Origin: Bacteriovoracaceae bacterium
GTDB lineage: Bacteria; Bdellovibrionota; Bacteriovoracia; Bacteriovoracales; Bacteriovoracaceae
Direction of reading: 5' to 3'
Assembly (NCBI GenBank): GCA_947448095.1
Contig: CANFNN010000225.1
Span: forward strand, 1-5,060
Length of the DNA stretch: 5,060 nucleotides
Part shown: positions 1 to 4,674 of the stretch, piece after piece
Layout: every line of letters begins with the position of its first letter
Position numbering within the stretch: the stretch's first letter is position 1
The notes under the pieces: generated by a model
What the model was told of the DNA's origin: nothing
Database searches by the model: none
What the model saw: the letters and a program-made list of their open reading frames with translations, nothing else
Translations under genes and position numbers: made by a program

Positions 1-94
1 CACTATTTTTGAGAGCTTCTTTAGTTTTCATCTGATCTTTTTTAAAAGACAAGACAACGAGTACAAGCGTTAAAATCCAAATGAAAAGTATCAT
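1..94 (-). CDS. N-terminus of a membrane protein, probable permease (partial)
   Basis: Only the first 31 codons are in the window; the rest lies beyond base 1. The start is an ATG at 94-92, placed by an AGGAGA Shine-Dalgarno at 101-106 with a 6-nt gap. The visible protein starts with a hydrophobic helix of about 17 residues (MILFIWILTLVLVVLSF). A basic segment follows, KKDQMKTKEALKNS. A single N-terminal helix followed by 'KKD..KTK.ALK' resembles the start of half-size permeases of the DUF318/ArsP_1 type (Pfam PF03773), many of which begin with 'SF.KDK.KTK.ALKKA'. That match is from memory over a short stretch, so the family is tentative. Membrane location and translation are better supported. 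The gene begins 10 nt after the cupin stop codon, so the two are almost certainly co-transcribed from the MerR-type promoter further upstream. Substrate unknown. Confidence 0.5.
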   Translation of the reverse strand, partial: MILFIWILTLVLVVLSFKKDQMKTKEALKNS

Positions 95-100
95 CTCTAT

Positions 101-106
101 TCTCCT
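101..106 (-). promoter_or_regulatory. Ribosome binding site of the permease gene, overlapping the cupin stop codon
   Basis: The minus strand reads TTTAGGAGA here. The cupin stop TAG (107-105) shares its AG with the AGGAGA Shine-Dalgarno. A ribosome terminating on the cupin gene would sit on the initiation site of the next gene, which suggests translational coupling. Confidence 0.7.
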
Positions 107-578
107 AAAGAATGAAGCGCAGCATGCGACCTTCTTGCTCTTCAACCTTTAAATCACAACTGGTAAACCTTAATATAACGGAATCGCTTGATAGACATCT
201 TGTATCGTGAATATCTCCCACCTCATAGAGATGACCTTCGCCCACTACTAAGCTCTTTTTATCCTTAAGGGTGACCACTCCCTCGCCGATTCTCAAAAAA
301 CTTCCCATTTCAACTTCACCACTCACTACAGTATAAATCACCCAACCATCTCCATGATCATGCGGAGCTCGGTATTTGCCTTGGCCTTCAGCATAGGCGA
401 AAAGAATGAATCCACTTTCATCACGATAAAGTTCTCGACCGTTTTCCAGACCTTCCCTACTCAAATCCCGTATAACAGTTTCTTTAAGAGAAAATTCTTC
501 TAGCAATGACTTGATGTTCATCGGTTTGTCCCAGACACCTTTAATATTTTTGATGAGCACTTTCAATTCAGCGTCCAT
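105..578 (-). CDS. Single-domain cupin protein, probable metal-dependent dioxygenase-like
   Basis: Predicted 157-aa cytoplasmic protein with no signal peptide. I chose the ATG at 578-576 because a perfect AAGGAGG (584-590) sits 5 nt before it. The longer reading frame to 617 would start inside the promoter. Residues about 55-140 look like one double-stranded beta-helix. Visible landmarks are PHDHG (H73, H75), GEVEM (E88 or E90) and GDIHD (H124), a His-x-His...Glu...His set expected to bind one metal, usually Fe or Ni. The motif style ('Y.D...GF...A...G.G...PHDHG..W.IY.VV.GE.EM') recalls the cysteine dioxygenase-like COG5553 proteins ('predicted metal-dependent enzyme of the double-stranded beta helix superfamily'). 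The substrate cannot be read from the sequence. It is the first gene of an operon with a permease, divergent from a MerR regulator, so it may act on a small molecule sensed by that regulator. A non-catalytic sensor or binding cupin remains possible. Confidence 0.85.
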   Translation of the reverse strand: MDAELKVLIKNIKGVWDKPMNIKSLLEEFSLKETVIRDLSREGLENGRELYRDESGFILFAYAEGQGKYRAPHDHGDGWVIYTVVSGEVEMGSFLRIGEGVVTLKDKKSLVVGEGHLYEVGDIHDTRCLSSDSVILRFTSCDLKVEEQEGRMLRFIL

Positions 579-583
579 AGATT

Positions 584-590
584 CCTCCTT
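584..590 (-). promoter_or_regulatory. Shine-Dalgarno deciding the cupin start
   Basis: The minus strand reads AAGGAGG, the full anti-16S complement, 5 nt before the ATG at 578. This rules out the upstream in-frame ATG at 617, which would put the start codon inside the operator. Confidence 0.85.
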
Positions 591-602
591 TAACTTAGCT
601 AT

Positions 603-633
603 ATTAAACCACTTCAAGTCAACTTGAGGTCAA
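603..633 (-). promoter_or_regulatory. MerR-type cupin/permease promoter with 19-bp spacer
   Basis: On the minus strand, TTGACC (633-628) serves as -35 and TTTAAT (608-603) as -10, separated by 19 bp. A spacer 2 bp too long with a dyad inside it is the hallmark of promoters activated by MerR-family proteins, which twist the DNA to realign the boxes. The layout matches, almost base for base up to the dyad, the E. coli soxS promoter as I recall it (TTTACC, then TCAAGTTAACTTGAGG, 19-bp spacer). Other -10 registers one or two bases on (TTAATA, TAATAT) are possible. Confidence 0.65.
611..630. promoter_or_regulatory. Probable MerR-family operator, 20-bp near-palindrome
   Basis: The sequence is ACTTCAAGT-CA-ACTTGAGGT: two 9-bp arms with one mismatch around a 2-bp centre. 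It lies in the spacer of the cupin promoter and also covers the -35 box (624-629) of the divergent regulator gene. It is the obvious binding site for the adjacent MerR protein: activation on the minus strand, repression of the regulator itself on the plus strand. Confidence 0.72.
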
Positions 634-652
634 CCGGAAAAAGTGGTATTAT
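624..652 (+). promoter_or_regulatory. Promoter of the MerR-family gene
   Basis: TTGAGG (624-629) as -35, a 17-bp spacer, and TATTAT (647-652) as -10 preceded by TGG, giving an extended -10 TGnTATTAT. Transcription would start near 659, leaving a leader of about 35 nt before the ATG at 694. The -35 box lies within the palindrome at 611-630. Confidence 0.6.
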
Positions 653-693
653 TTGTCCAAAGCTCGAGAAAACTCTTATTATTAGGAATTTTT

Positions 694-1095
694 ATGGATA
701 TCGGTGAAGTTTCAAAGAGATCAGGCATCGCTCCTTCAACACTTCGGTACTACGAAGAAATCAAGCTTATTGCCTCCAATGGAAGAAATGGCCTCAGACG
801 TCAGTATCCACCGAGTGTTTTAGAAAGACTGGCCTTAATCACCTTGGCCAAGCAGGCAGACTTTTCGCTTGAGGAGCTACATGTCTTATTTAAAAATGGT
901 GAAAAGATAGTGCTCGATAAAGAACAATTAAAAATAAAGGCATCTGAAATCGATAGGAAAATAAAAAGACTAGAAGCTGTCCGTGAAGGTCTTACACATG
1001 CCTCTAACTGCAAAGCTCCAAGTCACTTAGAATGTCCGACGTTTAAACGTTTATTGGCGACAGCGACAAATAAAAAGATTAAGAGAAATGCTTAA
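694..1095 (+). CDS. MerR-family transcriptional regulator
   Basis: 133-aa DNA-binding regulator, a usual length for the family. The ATG at 694 has AGGA (684-687) 6 nt before it. A longer reading frame to GTG 643 would overlap the -10 box and is unlikely. Residues 1-38 are the winged helix-turn-helix (MDIGEVSKRSG, then the signature STLRYYEE, R18-Y19-Y20-E21, and the wing around GLRRQY). Residues 40-70 are the second helical pair. Residues about 75-101 are the dimerising coiled coil. The tail holds C106 and C114 in a C-x7-C arrangement (NCKAPSHLECPTF). It lacks the four-cysteine iron-sulfur loop of SoxR although the operator looks SoxR-like. The two cysteines could bind a metal or form a disulfide, but the inducer is unknown. 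It is divergent from the cupin-permease operon and is expected to activate it while limiting its own expression. Confidence 0.93.
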   Translation: MDIGEVSKRSGIAPSTLRYYEEIKLIASNGRNGLRRQYPPSVLERLALITLAKQADFSLEELHVLFKNGEKIVLDKEQLKIKASEIDRKIKRLEAVREGLTHASNCKAPSHLECPTFKRLLATATNKKIKRNA

Positions 1096-1124
1096 AGATG
1101 CAAAAGATACGTAGAGTTTCTGGA

Positions 1125-1388
1125 TCATCCTACCTTCTTCTCTTCAACAAAGACTTTACGAAGAACATCGTTCATCAAAGAAGTATAAGAAACGTGGTGT
1201 TTCTCGGCCAGATCTCTAATGGCTTCCAAAACATCTGAATCAAAATTGGCCGTAATCTTCTCTCTCGCTACCTTCTTTAAGCAAGGCAGAGTTGAGAGAT
1301 CAACATCGATCTTGCCAAAAAATTTATTCGGAAATCTATCTACTTTTTTTAAAGCTTGTTTTAGATTTGGTTTTTTCATTTTTGCCAT
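1125..1388 (-). CDS. Ribbon-helix-helix (CopG/BrnA-like) protein, probable antitoxin
   Basis: 87-aa basic protein. I chose the ATG at 1388-1386 because GGGAGG (1395-1400) lies 6 nt before it; a further in-frame ATG at residue 4 (MKKP) is the alternative. Residues 1-40 are lysine-rich and variable. Residues about 42-80 form a ribbon-helix-helix: strand REKITANF, helix SDVLEAIRDLAEKHH, turn VSYT, helix SLMNDVLRKVF. Such proteins bind DNA as dimers, and many are antitoxins that repress their own operon through the strand and neutralise the toxin through the flexible part. The gene starts inside the preceding DUF4160 gene (53-nt overlap), indicating coupled translation. It converges on the MerR gene with a 29-nt gap and no visible terminator. 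The role is inferred from fold and context; a plain small regulator is the alternative. Confidence 0.82.
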   Translation of the reverse strand: MAKMKKPNLKQALKKVDRFPNKFFGKIDVDLSTLPCLKKVAREKITANFDSDVLEAIRDLAEKHHVSYTSLMNDVLRKVFVEEKKVG

Positions 1389-1635
1389 GAAGCGCCTCCC
1401 AACATTTCCAGAGATATTCATAATTCTCATGGATGTATTTAATAATGCCTTTAACTGCTCTTATCGTGAATTGAGTCGACCCAATCACCTCAAGAGTCAC
1501 GAGCGAAATCTTAACTTCGGCCTTCTCTCCTTTTGCAATAACATGCACATGAGCTGGGCCATGTTCTTTAGGAGGAGCGAAAACTTTTATTTTCCACTTT
1601 TCATTTTCAATGACTGTCCCGACCTTTACTAACAT
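1336..1635 (-). CDS. DUF4160 domain protein, probable partner of the ribbon-helix-helix protein
   Basis: 99-aa protein. Residues about 8-83 match the DUF4160 pattern (Pfam PF13711): WKIKVFAPPKEHGPAHVHV, with the conserved His-rich strand at H25, H29 and H31, then charged strands (KAEVKISLVTLEV) and a C-terminal helix ending LWKCWEALHG. The last 15 residues are lysine-rich. DUF4160 genes are often found beside DUF2442 or other small genes in toxin-antitoxin-like pairs. The biochemical activity is not settled. Here the partner is a ribbon-helix-helix protein whose ribosome site and start lie inside this gene's 3' end. The only usable start is the ATG at 1635-1633: no other start codon lies near it, and an in-frame stop occurs 14 codons upstream. 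No Shine-Dalgarno precedes it, so translation may be weak or nearly leaderless. Which of the two is toxin is inference. Confidence 0.85.
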   Translation of the reverse strand: MLVKVGTVIENEKWKIKVFAPPKEHGPAHVHVIAKGEKAEVKISLVTLEVIGSTQFTIRAVKGIIKYIHENYEYLWKCWEALHGKNEKTKSKTSFKKSR

Positions 1636-1671
1636 AGTATACCATACTTTTATATGGGTTAAAAGCCATAC
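1636..1671. promoter_or_regulatory. Probable operator/promoter of the DUF4160-RHH operon
   Basis: Directly against the DUF4160 start codon is a perfect inverted repeat, AGTAT-ACC-ATACT (1636-1648). A second inverted repeat, TATGG-GTTAAAAG-CCATA, lies at 1653-1670. On the minus strand GTATGG recurs at 1647-1642 and 1671-1666, exactly 24 bp apart, with the opposite orientation CCATA in between. Repeated short half-sites fit cooperative binding by ribbon-helix-helix dimers. A minus-strand TATAAA (1654-1649) could be the -10 box, giving a very short leader of about 7 nt; no good -35 is visible. Confidence 0.5.
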
Positions 1672-1748
1672 AATTTAGAGTTACAATAATGTCTGAGTAG
1701 ATCTTTCCAGTAAATTCGACAACATAAACAACCATGGGTGCTCCCCAT

Positions 1749-1778
1749 TTTTCACTTTTGATGGTATATTTTTAATAT
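1749..1778 (+). promoter_or_regulatory. Possible fpg promoter
   Basis: TTTTCA (1749-1754) and TAATAT (1773-1778) with an 18-bp spacer each match 4 of 6 consensus bases. The AT-rich tract supports a promoter but other registers exist (TTGATG 1758-1763 with TATAGG 1782-1787). The rest of the 1672-1797 divergent gap holds only a 5-bp hairpin, ATGGG/CCCAT at 1734-1748, and no gene. Confidence 0.3.
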
Positions 1779-1797
1779 TTCTATAGGATAGAAACAT

Positions 1798-2601
1798 ATG
1801 CCCGAACTCCCCGAAGTCGAAACCATCCGTCTGCAACTCTCCCACTATCTTCCCTTGAAGATCCTCACCGCTTCGTCCACTCCCCAGCTTAAGCAAAACA
1901 TTCTTCACACGGATCTTGATCTTCAAAATAAATCCATCATCGCCATTAAACGCAAAGGCAAGATGCTGGATTTTATTTTAGACGACGGATCCCACATGCT
2001 CTCGCACCTCGGGATGACCGGAACCTGGCTGATTGGTGAAACTATTAAAAGTGGCAAGCATACGCATCTTACTTTGACTGGAGATAGATATACTCTCGCC
2101 TACGATGATCCGCGCCGCTTTGGGCACTTGTACTACTACACTAAATCTGAGGCGGAAAAAAAACTCGCCGAACTGGGACTGGATCTGACGGATCCCGACT
2201 TCACGCTGGAGTATCTTACTAGTGCCATCAAGCGTTTTCCAGAGCGCGCGCTTAAAGTCACATTACTTGATCAAAAATATTTTGCGGGCTCCGGCAATTA
2301 TATTGCCAATGAAATTTGTGCCCGTTCTGGCATTCGTCCCACCCGTAAATGCCGTTTAGTCAAAAAAGAAGAGTTCCCTAAGATTTTAAACGCCATTCAC
2401 GAAGTCCTGGCACCTGCACTGGCCTCAGGCGGAACCACCTTTCAGGGCGGCTACCGTGACTCCACCGGTGAAAGTGGCCAGGGTGTTGATCATCTGGTGG
2501 TATTTTATCAAAAGATTTGTCAGATGTGCCAAAAGACTCCCGTGAAAAAAATCATCTTAGCGCAGCGAGGAACCTACTACTGTCCTCTCTGCCAAAAATA
2601 A
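1798..2601 (+). CDS. mutM: Formamidopyrimidine-DNA glycosylase (Fpg/MutM)
   Basis: 267 aa, full family length. The bifunctional base-excision repair enzyme removes 8-oxoguanine and ring-opened purines, then cuts the abasic site by beta,delta-elimination. The start ATG at 1798 has AGGATA (1785-1790) 7 nt before it and gives the MPELPEVET N-terminus, with catalytic P2 (Schiff base) and E3 exposed after Met removal. K55 in KRKGKML is the conserved phosphate/base-contacting lysine. HLGMTG (M73) and DPRRFG (R106, F108) supply the residues that fill the gap left by the flipped base. AGSGNYIANEICARSGI (about 170-186) is the helix-two-turn-helix. The zinc finger has C241, C244, C262 and C265, with R257 in its loop. 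All key residues are present, so it should be active. It runs in the same direction as the P460 gene 41 nt downstream. That gene seems to have its own promoter, so linkage may be positional only. Confidence 0.98.
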   Translation: MPELPEVETIRLQLSHYLPLKILTASSTPQLKQNILHTDLDLQNKSIIAIKRKGKMLDFILDDGSHMLSHLGMTGTWLIGETIKSGKHTHLTLTGDRYTLAYDDPRRFGHLYYYTKSEAEKKLAELGLDLTDPDFTLEYLTSAIKRFPERALKVTLLDQKYFAGSGNYIANEICARSGIRPTRKCRLVKKEEFPKILNAIHEVLAPALASGGTTFQGGYRDSTGESGQGVDHLVVFYQKICQMCQKTPVKKIILAQRGTYYCPLCQK

Positions 2602-2608
2602 AATCCAA

Positions 2609-2636
2609 TTGATCTTTTAGTTCATTGCGCTATCCT
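2609..2636 (+). promoter_or_regulatory. Possible promoter of the P460-lipoprotein pair, leaderless layout
   Basis: TTGATC (2609-2614) and TATCCT (2631-2636) are spaced 16 bp and each match 4 of 6 consensus bases. Transcription would start at about the ATG (2643), which has no Shine-Dalgarno. The pair of weak boxes could be chance. Confidence 0.3.
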
Positions 2637-2642
2637 TTATTC

Positions 2643-3515
2643 ATGATGAAACTTATTCTGCTTTTTTTGATGCTTGCGAGTGCCTTTGCCACTGAGGATT
2701 TCTCGGGTAAAGACTCCATGAATGATATTAGTTTTAGTGACTATAAAGATTTCCCCACCAAATGGGCGCTTGTCACCATCCGCTTTCGTAAAGACACCGG
2801 CGAGATGCGCCTGACTTATGCCAATGAAATCGCCATGAAAACCATGAACGAAGCCAAGGTTAATTATCCCGATGGAGCAGTCTTTGCAAAAACCGGTTTT
2901 TTCACCGGTGCCGATCCTCAGTTCATTAGCTCAGTTGTGCCTAAAGGACTTCGCCGCTATCAATTGATGGTAAAAAATAAAACCAAATATGCCAGTACCG
3001 GTGGCTGGGGTTATGGATTGTATGATCCAGACGGAAAAACCTTTCCGGAAGATCCTAAAGTCACCCAAGACGCCTGCTACGCCTGTCACACGATTGTAGA
3101 AAATCGAGGAGACGTATTCTCTCAACCCTTTTCATTCACCTCGAAAGCTAAATTCATCCTGCCAAAAGACTCAATCTCAGGCAGTCACATTCAATACGAA
3201 TGGATCAAAATTCAAAAGCTGCCGGAGATGGTTAAAAAGTTCATCCCCGCGGGCATTAAAAAAATCAGAAGTGTGACTAATGCTAAACTTAAATTGAATC
3301 TCTTTCAGGGCACCTTGGATGAAATGAAGCCGATCCTTGAGCATGAGGTCAGAAAAAATAAATCGCCTGCAATTTTTATTTCCTCAGACTCCAAACGTTT
3401 TGTCTTGGTCATGACTAAAACCAGTCAAGAATGCATGGAAATGGGCTCCTTTGAAGTAGTCTCGACCGATATGAAAAATAATCCCGTGATTGAAAAGTAC
3501 TGCACGCATGATTAA
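2643..3515 (+). CDS. Secreted cytochrome P460-family c-type heme protein with long C-terminal extension
   Basis: 290 aa from ATG 2643 (a tandem ATG at 2646 is equally possible; TTG 2625 is unlikely). Residues 1-16 are a Sec signal peptide, likely cut after SAFA, so the protein is periplasmic. Residues about 38-168 match the cytochrome P460 domain (Pfam PF16694): FPTKWALVTIRFRKDTGEMR, then YPDGAVFAKTGF, then RRYQLMVKNKTKY, TGGWGYGLYD, and finally CYACH (C145, C148, H149), the covalent heme c site with His as proximal ligand. Known relatives oxidise hydroxylamine through a lysine-heme crosslink or, as cytochrome c'-beta, bind NO. K83 in VFAK is a candidate crosslink residue, not established. 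Residues about 170-290 form a tail far longer than the usual family member of roughly 190 aa, with C264 and C287. I recognise no domain in the tail. The lipoprotein gene overlaps its 3' end by 8 nt. Confidence 0.92.
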   Translation: MMKLILLFLMLASAFATEDFSGKDSMNDISFSDYKDFPTKWALVTIRFRKDTGEMRLTYANEIAMKTMNEAKVNYPDGAVFAKTGFFTGADPQFISSVVPKGLRRYQLMVKNKTKYASTGGWGYGLYDPDGKTFPEDPKVTQDACYACHTIVENRGDVFSQPFSFTSKAKFILPKDSISGSHIQYEWIKIQKLPEMVKKFIPAGIKKIRSVTNAKLKLNLFQGTLDEMKPILEHEVRKNKSPAIFISSDSKRFVLVMTKTSQECMEMGSFEVVSTDMKNNPVIEKYCTHD

Positions 3516-3939
3516 GGGACTGAATCTTTTCATTTTAATTTCCCTTGTAAGTTGCGCCACTCGGCTTCCAGGACAACTCCAGAAAAAAATCCCTGTCACT
3601 TCAAGTGAAGAAGCAGGTCACATCATTCAAAATAAAATGAATTTTTTAAACATGCTCTTCGAGCAAACGAGAGACCCGTACTACGGGGTCGCGAAATGGA
3701 CCGAGTTATGTTTAAAAGAAAATAAAATCGGTGTGATCCAAAAAACTAAACATGGGATACAGGCCGTGTCTGAGCTCTACCTTGATCAATCCGACTCCCC
3801 AGGCCTGTGTCCAGAAAACCCAAGTGCTACCAAAAAATATCTGGTGTACTTATACTGCAACGGCTCTGACTCAATTTTGCAAATCCTTTACCCGATCACA
3901 ACTAAGCCGTCTGAACTCGCGAATGATTTGTGCCCTTAG
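3508..3939 (+). CDS. Small lipoprotein of unknown function
   Basis: 143 aa from ATG 3508; a TTG 6 codons earlier is a weaker alternative because the signal peptide fits the ATG. Residues 1-15 are a lipoprotein signal (MIKGLNLFILISLVS) with lipobox LVSC, so C16 is lipidated. Alanine at +2 argues for the outer membrane by the Lol rule as known in enterics. The mature part carries four further cysteines (C68, C101, C117, C142), enough for two disulfides, and no recognised domain. The ATG lies within the end of the P460 gene (8-nt overlap, ATGATTAA), so translation is probably coupled and the product is likely a functional partner of the heme protein. The stop TAG overlaps the stop of the convergent phosphatase gene. 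Existence as a gene is well supported by signal, overlap and length; function is unknown. Confidence 0.82.
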   Translation: MIKGLNLFILISLVSCATRLPGQLQKKIPVTSSEEAGHIIQNKMNFLNMLFEQTRDPYYGVAKWTELCLKENKIGVIQKTKHGIQAVSELYLDQSDSPGLCPENPSATKKYLVYLYCNGSDSILQILYPITTKPSELANDLCP

Positions 3940-4592
3940 AGAGAAGTAAGAGCACTGTGAAAATTTTCAGACTCAATCATTTTTCCGGCCAGATAATCGG
4001 CAAGAACCACAGAAGCTTTCACATCCGATGGGTGATGAACTCCACCTACCACTCGGTTAAGAGCGTACTGAGAAGCTCTGGCCAATAATTTCTCAGCTCG
4101 CTCAGGATAAACTTCCGAGAGAACTCGAGCAAACAATCTGGCCATCAATGTGTGTCCACTTGGGTAAGCAAAAGATTTTTCCAGAGGAATACATGGCTTG
4201 ATTTCAGGATTTGCATTATAGGGTCTAGGGCGTTTGTAAGCATGTTTGGCGATATAACTATTGATCCCTACGTTGGCGTAAGCTTTCAAAAGAAACAGTT
4301 TCATTTTCTTCACTTCAGCTTTAGATAAAATTCCATTCTCTCCACCAAAGAGACTCTCAAGCGAGGTGTTGGAATCTTTAGCGGCAAGCTTGCAATCTTC
4401 AACTGATCGCGTGGCCTGATAGTCCAAAAGGATTCTAAAATCTTCTGCTTCGGCCGAAGAGCCTTGGGCCGGAAAATGACCAATAATTTTTTCAATTTTT
4501 TTAGGAAGAAGAATTTTGACTTCAAGTTCAACATGTTTAGCGAAAGCTGAAGAAGTCATTAAAACGATGAGTAGGGCGAAAAGATTTTGCAT
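3936..4592 (-). CDS. Secreted PAP2-superfamily phosphatase, class A acid phosphatase-like
   Basis: 218 aa from the ATG at 4592-4590, chosen because AAGGAGG (4599-4605) is 6 nt before it; ATG 4598 would leave no gap. Residues 1-18 are a Sec signal peptide (cut after SAFA), so it is periplasmic or secreted. The vanadium-haloperoxidase/PAP2 catalytic set is complete: K116-x6-R123-P124 (KHAYKRPRP), P144-S145-G146-H147 in FAYPSGHT, and R180-x5-H186-x3-D190 (NRVVGGVHHPSD). H186 is the expected nucleophile for a phospho-histidine intermediate. YPSGHT close to the class A nonspecific acid phosphatase signature (GSYPSGHT), plus a soluble rather than multi-helix membrane build, favours hydrolysis of phosphomonoesters over lipid phosphates. 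C67 and C134 could pair. It converges on the lipoprotein gene with a 4-nt overlap and is 82 nt downstream of the edge gene. Confidence 0.94.
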   Translation of the reverse strand: MQNLFALLIVLMTSSAFAKHVELEVKILLPKKIEKIIGHFPAQGSSAEAEDFRILLDYQATRSVEDCKLAAKDSNTSLESLFGGENGILSKAEVKKMKLFLLKAYANVGINSYIAKHAYKRPRPYNANPEIKPCIPLEKSFAYPSGHTLMARLFARVLSEVYPERAEKLLARASQYALNRVVGGVHHPSDVKASVVLADYLAGKMIESENFHSALTSL

Positions 4593-4598
4593 GGTCAT

Positions 4599-4605
4599 CC
4601 TCCTT
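4599..4605 (-). promoter_or_regulatory. Shine-Dalgarno deciding the phosphatase start
   Basis: The minus strand reads AAGGAGG directly against ATG 4598 and 6 nt from ATG 4592. Only the second ATG has a workable gap, and it also gives the cleaner signal peptide MQNLFALLIVLM. Confidence 0.8.
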
Positions 4606-4617
4606 AAAAGGTAATCT

Positions 4618-4646
4618 ATCATGCTTCAAAAGACGGAATCGATCAA
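4618..4646 (-). promoter_or_regulatory. Possible phosphatase promoter
   Basis: On the minus strand, TTGATC (4646-4641) and CATGAT (4623-4618) with a 17-bp spacer each match 4 of 6 consensus bases. A start near 4611 would give a short leader carrying the Shine-Dalgarno. It sits in the 82-nt gap after the edge gene. Confidence 0.3.
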
Positions 4647-4674
4647 CATTTGCCAAAAATGCGCAAAGCGTTAA

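Noticed and set aside
801..1013. Minus-strand reading frame opposite the MerR gene
   Set aside because: Shadow of the coiled-coil coding region, with no ribosome site and low-complexity serine-rich product.
1219..1632. Plus-strand reading frame of 137 codons opposite the DUF4160-RHH pair
   Set aside because: Both minus-strand genes carry recognisable folds, and the RHH gene also has a Shine-Dalgarno; this frame is Phe-rich antisense with no start signal.
1734..1748. Hairpin ATGGG-TGCTC-CCCAT followed by T5
   Set aside because: Only 5 bp of stem and no plus-strand gene ends nearby, so a terminator makes little sense.
1681..1926. Minus-strand reading frame of 81 codons across the start of fpg, including a 38-codon version starting at 1797
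   Set aside because: It is mostly antisense to the conserved Fpg N-terminus. Its apparent GGGGAG ribosome site is just the complement of the ELPEVE codons, and the protein shows no family features.
3958..3969. Perfect palindrome TGAAAATTTTCA as operator or terminator
   Set aside because: It is AT-rich, lies inside the phosphatase coding sequence and has no loop or T-tract; likely chance.
4310..4534. Minus-strand second frame inside the phosphatase gene
   Set aside because: Lysine- and leucine-rich out-of-frame shadow within a clearly conserved phosphatase.
4649..4670. Short hairpins (TTTGC/GCAAA and CGC-TTT-GCG) after the edge gene as a terminator
   Set aside because: Stems of 3-5 bp without a stable GC core; the T run on the minus strand is too short for a convincing rho-independent terminator.
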